Shown here: positions 58,881-64,000 of the stretch, one piece after another
How positions within the stretch are numbered: position 1 is the first letter of the stretch
Layout: each line of letters begins with the position of its first letter
Source of the DNA: SHVZ01 sp041906305
Lineage (GTDB): Bacteria; Pseudomonadota; Alphaproteobacteria; SHVZ01
DNA: 64,000 nt
NCBI GenBank assembly: GCA_041906305.1
Contig: JAYRJL010000002.1
Span: 310,001 to 374,000 of the forward strand
Direction of reading: 5' to 3'
Position numbers and translations under genes: made by a program
The notes under the pieces: model-generated
Told to the model about the DNA's origin: nothing
Databases searched by the model: none
What the model saw: the letters and a program-made list of their open reading frames with translations, nothing else

Positions 58881-61828
58881 CCCAGCGCTATCGCCTCGCC
58901 TCCGGCGGCCGCATCGACCGCAGCCGCACGCTCAGGTTCACCTTCGACGGCCATAGCTTCGAGGGCCATCCCGGCGACACGCTGGCCTCCGCCCTTCTCG
59001 CCAACGGCGAACGCCTGGTTGGCCGCAGCTTCAAGTATCACCGTCCGCGCGGCATCGTGACGGCCGGGCCCGAGGAACCCTGCGCGCTGGTGCAGCTTCG
59101 CTCGGGCGCGCGCCAGGAGCCGAACACGCGCGCGACCACGGCCGAGCTGTTCGACGGCCTGGTTGCGACCAGCCAGAACCGTTGGCCGTCGCTGGCCTTC
59201 GACGTCGCCGCAGTCAACTCGCTGGTCGGGCGTTTCCTCGCCGCCGGCTTCTACTACAAGACCTTCATGTGGCCGGCCCCCTTCTGGGAGAAGGTCTACG
59301 AGCCGCTGATCCGCCGCGCCGCCGGCCTCGGCAAGGCCGCGTTCGCGCCCGATCCCGACGAGTACGAGGGCATGCACGCCCATTGCGACGTGCTGGTGGT
59401 GGGCTCCGGCCCCGCCGGCCTCGCCGCCGCCCGTGCCGCCGGATCGTCCGGCGCCCGCGTGATCCTCGCCGAGCAGGACTTCGAGATGGGCGGGGGGCTG
59501 CTGCTCGATCCATCCCGCGAAGCCTGGCGCGCGTCGATGCTGGAGGCGCTTTCGGCGATGCCGGAAGTCCGCCTCCTGCCCCGTACCTCGGTCTTCGGTT
59601 TCTACGAGCACGACGTGCTGGGCGCGATAGAGCGGGTCTCCGACCATCTACCGGTGCCGGGGGAGCACCAGGTGCGCCAGCGCCGCTGGACCATCCGAGC
59701 CCGCCAGACCGTGCTCGCGACCGGCGCCACCGAGCGCCCGATCGCGTTTCCGAACAACGACCGCCCGGGCGTCATGCTGGCCTCGGCGGCGATGACCTAC
59801 GCCAGGCGCTTCGGCGTCGCCGCCGGCGAACGCGCCATCGTCTTCGCCAACAACGACAGCGGCTACGACTCCGCCTTCGCGCTGCAGGATGCCGGCATCG
59901 CGGTTGCCGCGATCATCGACGTCCGCAACAAGTCGGCCCATGACGCCGCCGCCCGCGATCGCGGCATCGTCGTCCGCCTAGGGTCCGAGGTGATCGACGT
60001 CCATGGCGGCCGCTCCGTCTCGGGCGTCACCATCCGTGGCCGCAACGGCGGCGGCGAACGCACGATCGACGGCGACCTTCTTTGCGTCTCCGGCGGCTGG
60101 AACCCGGCCGCCTACCTGGCGAGCCACACGCGGGCCAAGCTCCGCTGGGACAACGACCTTGCCGCCTTCCTCCCCGGCCCCCCGGTCCAGGCCGAGCGCT
60201 CGGCCGGCACCGCGGCTGGCGTCTTCGGCATCGCGCGCTGCGCCGCCGACGGCGCCAAGGCCGGGCTTGAGGCCGCATCGGCCGCGGGCTTCCGTGACTC
60301 CAAGGCCTTCGACCTCCCGGTCTCGGACGGCGGCGACGCCGATCCCAAGGTCGAGGCGTTCTGGGAAGTGAAGGCGAAGGGCAAGTCCTTCGTCGACCTG
60401 CAGAACGACGTGACCGCCGACGACATCCGCCTCGCCCATCGCGAAGGCTACACGCATATCGAGCACGCCAAGCGCTACACCACCCACAGCATGGCGACCG
60501 ACCAGGGCCGGACCTCCGGCCTGCTGGGCTCGGCGGTGCTGGCGGACGCACGGGGCGAAACGGTCGAGAAGGTGGGCGTTCCGACTTACCGCCCTTACGT
60601 CACCCCCGTCGGCTGGGGCGGCTTCGCCGGTCGCGAGGCGGGCCATCACCTGGCGCCTGTCCGCCGGACGCCGCTGCATCACTGGCATGTCCGCCACCAC
60701 GGCATCTTTCTCGAGACCGGGCTCTGGATGCGGCCGCTCTACTATTCGGCCACCCGCGAGACCGGCTGGGATCCGATCCTCCGCGAGGCCCGGGCCGTCC
60801 GCCAGGCCGTCGGGATCTGCGACGTCTCGACCCTGGGCAAGATCGACATCCAGGGCCGCGACGCCGGGGCCTTCCTCGACCGGCTCTACACCAACACCTT
60901 CTCGACCCTCGCCGTCGGCAAGGCCCGCTACGGGCTGATGCTCCGCGAGGACGGCATGGTCTTCGACGACGGCACCACCTCTCGCCTCACCGAGACCCGC
61001 TACCTGATGACCACGACCACGGCCAAGGCGGCCGAGGTCCTGGCCCACATGGAGTTCCTCCACCAGACCGTCTGGCCGGACCTCGACGTCCGCTATTGCA
61101 CGGTCACCGACCAGTGGGCGCAGATGTCCGTCGCGGGGCCGAAGGCCCGGCTCGCCCTCCAGGGCTGCGTCGAGGGTCTCGACCTCGGCAACGAGGCCTT
61201 CCCGTTCATGGGAGTCGGCGACGCCACGATCGCCGGCTGCCCGGTCCGCCTCTACCGGGTCAGCTTCTCGGGCGAGATGGCCTACGAGGTCGCCACCCCC
61301 GCCGGCTACGGCGAGCGGGTCTGGGAGGCGATCCTGGAAGCCGGCAAGCCGCACGGGATCGTGCCCTACGGACTTGAAGCGCTAGGTTTGCTCCGGATCG
61401 AGAAGGGGCATGTCGCGGGGCCAGAATTGAATGGCCAAACAACGGCTAAGGACCTTGGCTTCGAGAAAATGATGAAGAAAAAAGGCGACTTCATCGGCCG
61501 TGTGAACGGCGAGCGCCCGGCCCTTGTTTCGCCTGACCGTCCGCGCTTGGTCGGCATTCGGGCAGTTGACCCGTCCTTCGAGAAGCGCCTCAGGGGCGGC
61601 GCCCATCTCGTTGAAAAGCCTGACTCGAAGAAGAGCCTCGGCTGGACCACCAGTATCACCCGCTCGGTCGAGCTCGAGCGCTGGCTGGGCCTCGCCATGA
61701 TCCACCAGGGACCGGAGCGGATCGGCCAGCGCCTCTACGCCGCCTACCCGCTCAAGAACGAGATGGTCGAGGTCGAGGTCTGCTCGCCCCACCACGTCGA
61801 CCCGGAGAACCTTCGTGTCCGCGCCTGA
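58877..61828 (+). CDS. soxA: Sarcosine oxidase subunit alpha
   Basis: A 983-residue subunit. It has an N-terminal ferredoxin-like fold (FTFDGHSFEGHPGDTLASAL), an NAD-binding domain (VVGSGPAGLAAARAAGSSG near residue 175-195), and a C-terminal aminomethyltransferase (GcvT-like) domain for tetrahydrofolate (YEVATPAGYGERVWEAILEA). The released methyl group leaves as 5,10-methylene-tetrahydrofolate. A stretch near 61425-61640 uses noticeably more AT-ending codons than the rest although the protein motif is conserved. It overlaps soxD and soxG. Confidence 0.96.
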   Translation: MTQRYRLASGGRIDRSRTLRFTFDGHSFEGHPGDTLASALLANGERLVGRSFKYHRPRGIVTAGPEEPCALVQLRSGARQEPNTRATTAELFDGLVATSQNRWPSLAFDVAAVNSLVGRFLAAGFYYKTFMWPAPFWEKVYEPLIRRAAGLGKAAFAPDPDEYEGMHAHCDVLVVGSGPAGLAAARAAGSSGARVILAEQDFEMGGGLLLDPSREAWRASMLEALSAMPEVRLLPRTSVFGFYEHDVLGAIERVSDHLPVPGEHQVRQRRWTIRARQTVLATGATERPIAFPNNDRPGVMLASAAMTYARRFGVAAGERAIVFANNDSGYDSAFALQDAGIAVAAIIDVRNKSAHDAAARDRGIVVRLGSEVIDVHGGRSVSGVTIRGRNGGGERTIDGDLLCVSGGWNPAAYLASHTRAKLRWDNDLAAFLPGPPVQAERSAGTAAGVFGIARCAADGAKAGLEAASAAGFRDSKAFDLPVSDGGDADPKVEAFWEVKAKGKSFVDLQNDVTADDIRLAHREGYTHIEHAKRYTTHSMATDQGRTSGLLGSAVLADARGETVEKVGVPTYRPYVTPVGWGGFAGREAGHHLAPVRRTPLHHWHVRHHGIFLETGLWMRPLYYSATRETGWDPILREARAVRQAVGICDVSTLGKIDIQGRDAGAFLDRLYTNTFSTLAVGKARYGLMLREDGMVFDDGTTSRLTETRYLMTTTTAKAAEVLAHMEFLHQTVWPDLDVRYCTVTDQWAQMSVAGPKARLALQGCVEGLDLGNEAFPFMGVGDATIAGCPVRLYRVSFSGEMAYEVATPAGYGERVWEAILEAGKPHGIVPYGLEALGLLRIEKGHVAGPELNGQTTAKDLGFEKMMKKKGDFIGRVNGERPALVSPDRPRLVGIRAVDPSFEKRLRGGAHLVEKPDSKKSLGWTTSITRSVELERWLGLAMIHQGPERIGQRLYAAYPLKNEMVEVEVCSPHHVDPENLRVRA

Positions 61829-62402
61829 GCGCCTGTCCCCCTTCGGACCCGACTTCACCCCGGGCCGCCACGGCGCGCGGGGCGCCTCGCCGGTCACCCT
61901 GGCCGAGCGCAAGGTCGACATCGTCCAGGTCATGGCCGGACGCGGCGGCGACGCTTCAGCCGCCTCGGCAGTAGGGTCGGCTCTCCCCGGTCCCGGCCGG
62001 GCCGAGATCGCCGGCTCGTCTATGACGGTTTGGATCCAGCCCTCGGGCTGGCTGGTGATCCGCCCCCGCGGGGTGGAGGGCGCCCTGGCCCGGTCGCTTG
62101 CCTCATCCGCCGGCGACACGGTCGCCATCGTCGACCAGAGCCATGGCAAGGCGGTCCTCAGGATCTCTGGAGCCCATGCCGGCGACGTGCTCGCCAAGGG
62201 CAGCCGCGTCGACCTGCACGCAAGGGCCTTCGGCCCCGACAGTGCCGCGACCACAACCCTCGACCACATCACGGTGACGATCGTGAAGGTGGACGAGACG
62301 GCCTACGACCTGATCCTGCCCGCCAACTTCGCCGAGGCCTTCACCGATTGGCTTCGGATGGCAGCGGCCGAGTTCGGCTACAAGATCGGACATCCGGCCT
62401 GA
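61815..62402 (+). CDS. soxG: Sarcosine oxidase subunit gamma
   Basis: A 195-residue subunit of the heterotetramer (YDLILPANFAEAFTDWLRMA and GYKIGHPA at the C-terminus are diagnostic). Translation starts at GTG 61815, overlapping soxA by 14 bases. It completes the soxBDAG operon; unlike many proteobacterial clusters, no glyA, purU or folD is present next to it in the window. Confidence 0.93.
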   Translation: MSAPERLSPFGPDFTPGRHGARGASPVTLAERKVDIVQVMAGRGGDASAASAVGSALPGPGRAEIAGSSMTVWIQPSGWLVIRPRGVEGALARSLASSAGDTVAIVDQSHGKAVLRISGAHAGDVLAKGSRVDLHARAFGPDSAATTTLDHITVTIVKVDETAYDLILPANFAEAFTDWLRMAAAEFGYKIGHPA

Positions 62403-62429
62403 GATTCAGGCGTTTCGTCCTCGGCCGAA

Positions 62430-62447
62430 GCGAGGCCGTGGCCTCGC
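62430..62447. terminator. Palindromic hairpin after soxG
   Basis: GCGAGGCC-GT-GGCCTCGC is a perfect eight-base inverted repeat 28 bases after the soxG stop. The loop is very small and no T-run follows, so it may act as a weak terminator or 3'-end stabiliser. Confidence 0.4.
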
Positions 62448-62535
62448 AAATCTCGGCGCCCTCTCCCTGATGCGGTGCGATACTACCGTCTGATGCCCCA
62501 GGCATTCGCCGGACGCACCTGCACGAGGAGACCGC

Positions 62536-63189
62536 ATGATCACCATGGCCGACGACATCTACACGGAGCCAGAGAACGTGTCGCCGGACACGCTGGCCAA
62601 TCTGGGGCCGCTGCGTCGCCTTGCCGGCGTCTGGCAGTCAGACAAGGGCGTGGATGTCAGCCCCAAGGCCGACGGCCCGGAACGGCGCGTGTACCAGGAA
62701 CACATCCGGATGGAGCCGATCGATCCGCAGGCGAACGGTCCTCAGCTTCTCTATGGGCTGCGCTACCACATCCACGTCACGACCGCGGAAGAGCTCACGA
62801 CCTTCCACGACCAGACGGGGTATTGGCTGTGGGAGCCGGCAACGGGGCTGATCATGCAGTCCATCGCCATCCCCAGAGGCCAGGTCGTGCTCGCGGGTGG
62901 AAAGGCCGCCGCAGACGACAAGCGCATCTCCGTCGAAGCGCGACGCGGGGATACCCGCTTCGGGATCTGCTCAACCACCTTCCTCGAAGAGGCGTTCCGC
63001 ACCGACTACTACCGCATCGACATCACCTTCAACGACGACGGCAGCTGGACCTACGTGACGCGCACGGACCTAGCGATCCGAGGCCGTGAGCCGGCCTTCA
63101 ATCACAACGACACCAACACGCTGCGGCGGGTCATGCCTGCCTCGCCGAACCCGCTCTTCGAGCGGCTCAAGGAAGCCGAGGCAGGCTAG
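62536..63189 (+). CDS. Nitrobindin-like heme-binding beta-barrel protein (FABP/THAP4-like)
   Basis: A 217-residue protein. GPLRRLAGVWQSDKGVDVSPK near the N-terminus and FNHNDTNTLRRV near the C-terminus are typical of the fatty-acid-binding-protein-like, nitrobindin/THAP4 barrel. In nitrobindins a C-terminal histidine binds ferric heme, and the histidine in NHNDTN is the candidate. No signal peptide is seen. A second in-frame ATG (MITMADD) three codons on is an equally good start. It follows soxG by 133 bases in the same direction, across a hairpin, so co-transcription is uncertain. Confidence 0.75.
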   Translation: MITMADDIYTEPENVSPDTLANLGPLRRLAGVWQSDKGVDVSPKADGPERRVYQEHIRMEPIDPQANGPQLLYGLRYHIHVTTAEELTTFHDQTGYWLWEPATGLIMQSIAIPRGQVVLAGGKAAADDKRISVEARRGDTRFGICSTTFLEEAFRTDYYRIDITFNDDGSWTYVTRTDLAIRGREPAFNHNDTNTLRRVMPASPNPLFERLKEAEAG

Positions 63190-63229
63190 CAGCGCAAGTC
63201 GCGGGAACCGCGCGCGCAATGGGCCCGAT

Positions 63230-64000
63230 CTACACCACCTCACGCTTCGGCAGGCCCTTGGCGCCGGTCAGCGACGAGGCCTCCAGGATCGAGCGGCAGA
63301 GACGGGCGCCGGTCAGCACGGCCTCGGTCATGTCGGCGCTCTTGAACGAGGCGTCCTTCAGGTCCGCATAGGTCAGATCGGCGCCCTTCAGACTGGCACC
63401 GTCCAGCCTGGCGCCCACGAGCCTGGCGTTACGGAGCGCGGCGGAATCAAGAATGGCGGCCTTGGTCCGGCCGGGCGCCAGCTGCAGTCCGGTCAGGTTG
63501 GCGCCCGCCAGGTTCGCCCCGTCGAGATTGGCACCTACGAGGGAGATGCCGCGGAGATCCGCGTTCTCCAGATTGGCGCCGCGGAGATCGGCCTTGTCGA
63601 GCTTGGCCGCCTGCATCTGCACCTTGGCGAGGTTCATGCCGTAGAGCGTCGCGCCGACCGCCCGGATGCCGGTCAGCTGGTGGCCGACCAGGCCCGGCGT
63701 GCCGCGAAGATCGAAGCCCGAGAGGTCGAGCAGCCGGCCGCCATGGCCGGCGGTCTCGACGAAGATCGCGTGCAGCGCGATCAGCTCCTCGAGCGGATCG
63801 TCGAGTTCATCGATCGTCCTGCCGACCGGCTTCGAGGTCAGCACGCCTTCCATGTCCGCGCCGGCGGTCTCGGCCAGGGTCATCGTGGCGCCGGTGATCA
63901 CCGCGCCGGTCAACCTGGAGTCGCGGAGGTCGGCGCCAGAAAGGTCGGCCCCCTCCAGGTTGGCGCGGGTCAGGTTGGCGTTCCGGAGATTGGCGCGGAC
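63230..64000 (-). CDS. Pentapeptide-repeat protein (partial, 5' end beyond right edge)
   Basis: The leftward frame is open from the window edge to TAG at 63230, 257 codons. It consists of A(D/N)LxX repeats: at the edge ANLRN, ANLTR, ANLEG, ADLSG, ADLRD; after a non-repeat spacer (about codons 43-96, ELIALHAIFVETAGHGGRLLD) come ADLRG, ANLEN, ADLRG, ANLDG, ANLAG, ANLTG and ADLTY, ADLKD. Such chains form a right-handed quadrilateral helix. Two repeat blocks with a linker occur in secreted effectors and their partners as well as in gyrase-protecting proteins; the role here is unknown. Confidence 0.88.
   Translation of the reverse strand, partial: VRANLRNANLTRANLEGADLSGADLRDSRLTGAVITGATMTLAETAGADMEGVLTSKPVGRTIDELDDPLEELIALHAIFVETAGHGGRLLDLSGFDLRGTPGLVGHQLTGIRAVGATLYGMNLAKVQMQAAKLDKADLRGANLENADLRGISLVGANLDGANLAGANLTGLQLAPGRTKAAILDSAALRNARLVGARLDGASLKGADLTYADLKDASFKSADMTEAVLTGARLCRSILEASSLTGAKGLPKREVV

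Noticed and set aside
1..64000. CRISPR arrays, tRNA/rRNA genes, insertion sequences, integrases, phage genes
   Set aside because: None was seen on reading both strands; direct-repeat arrays, cloverleaf-like sequences and transposase frames are all absent.

Overview
The window is GC-rich (about two thirds by eye) and almost fully coding, with short intergenic gaps and many start/stop overlaps. The gene families suggest an alphaproteobacterium, probably a Rhodospirillales- or Rhizobiales-type heterotroph: heterotetrameric sarcosine oxidase, a cysG-DUF2849-cysI-DUF934 sulfite-reduction cluster, a DapC-type aminotransferase, many TauD-type oxygenases, and many ABC transporters for amines and peptides. 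The genus cannot be read from the sequence. No rRNA, tRNA, CRISPR, insertion sequence or phage gene was seen.

Layout. (1) 1-5486, minus: part of a type VI secretion locus, tssH/clpV, hcp and vgrG, plus a gene cut by the left edge; a strong hairpin separates hcp from vgrG. (2) 5800-13290, minus: a six-gene operon with a membrane sensor, a sensor-HAMP-MFS fusion, a periplasmic binding protein, a ketopantoate-hydroxymethyltransferase (PanB)-like enzyme with all expected catalytic residues, a HAMP-SpoIIE (PP2C) phosphatase and an unrecognised 200-residue protein. This is the best candidate here for an undescribed system. (3) 13481-23472: an NTF2/SnoaL-like protein, an Ldh2-type oxidoreductase, a non-pyrrolysine MttB-type methyltransferase, a D-2-hydroxyacid dehydrogenase, two convergent TauD/TfdA dioxygenases, and a complete polyamine-type ABC importer; together they look like import and oxidation of a methylated amine or betaine. 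(4) 23555-28688: CocE-type hydrolase, nitrilase-type amidase, MFS and EamA exporters. (5) 28797-32405: DapC aminotransferase, GMC dehydrogenase with a four-cysteine cluster motif, its small partner, and an Lrp regulator. (6) 32670-36371: siroheme/sulfite-reductase genes without cysH, and two very small coupled genes.

(7) 36491-47381: two paralogous oligopeptide/opine-type ABC importers. One has only permeases and binding protein; the other also has both ATPases. Between them lie a TetR regulator and an opine dehydrogenase-family enzyme. (8) 47395-50445: a perfect hairpin terminator, an M19 dipeptidase relative with altered metal ligands, and a second GMC/small-subunit pair. (9) 50565-57214: PhyH oxygenase, zinc alcohol dehydrogenase, gamma-glutamyltransferase-like protein, SCP-x-type thiolase and acyl-CoA synthetase. 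(10) 57339-63189: soxBDAG sarcosine oxidase and a nitrobindin-like protein. (11) 63230 to the right edge: a pentapeptide-repeat protein.

Taken together, most of the window takes up and degrades small nitrogen compounds (methylated amines, peptides or opines, amides, N-methylglycine) with broad oxidoreductase capacity, next to a type VI secretion island and an uncharacterised sensory/transport operon.
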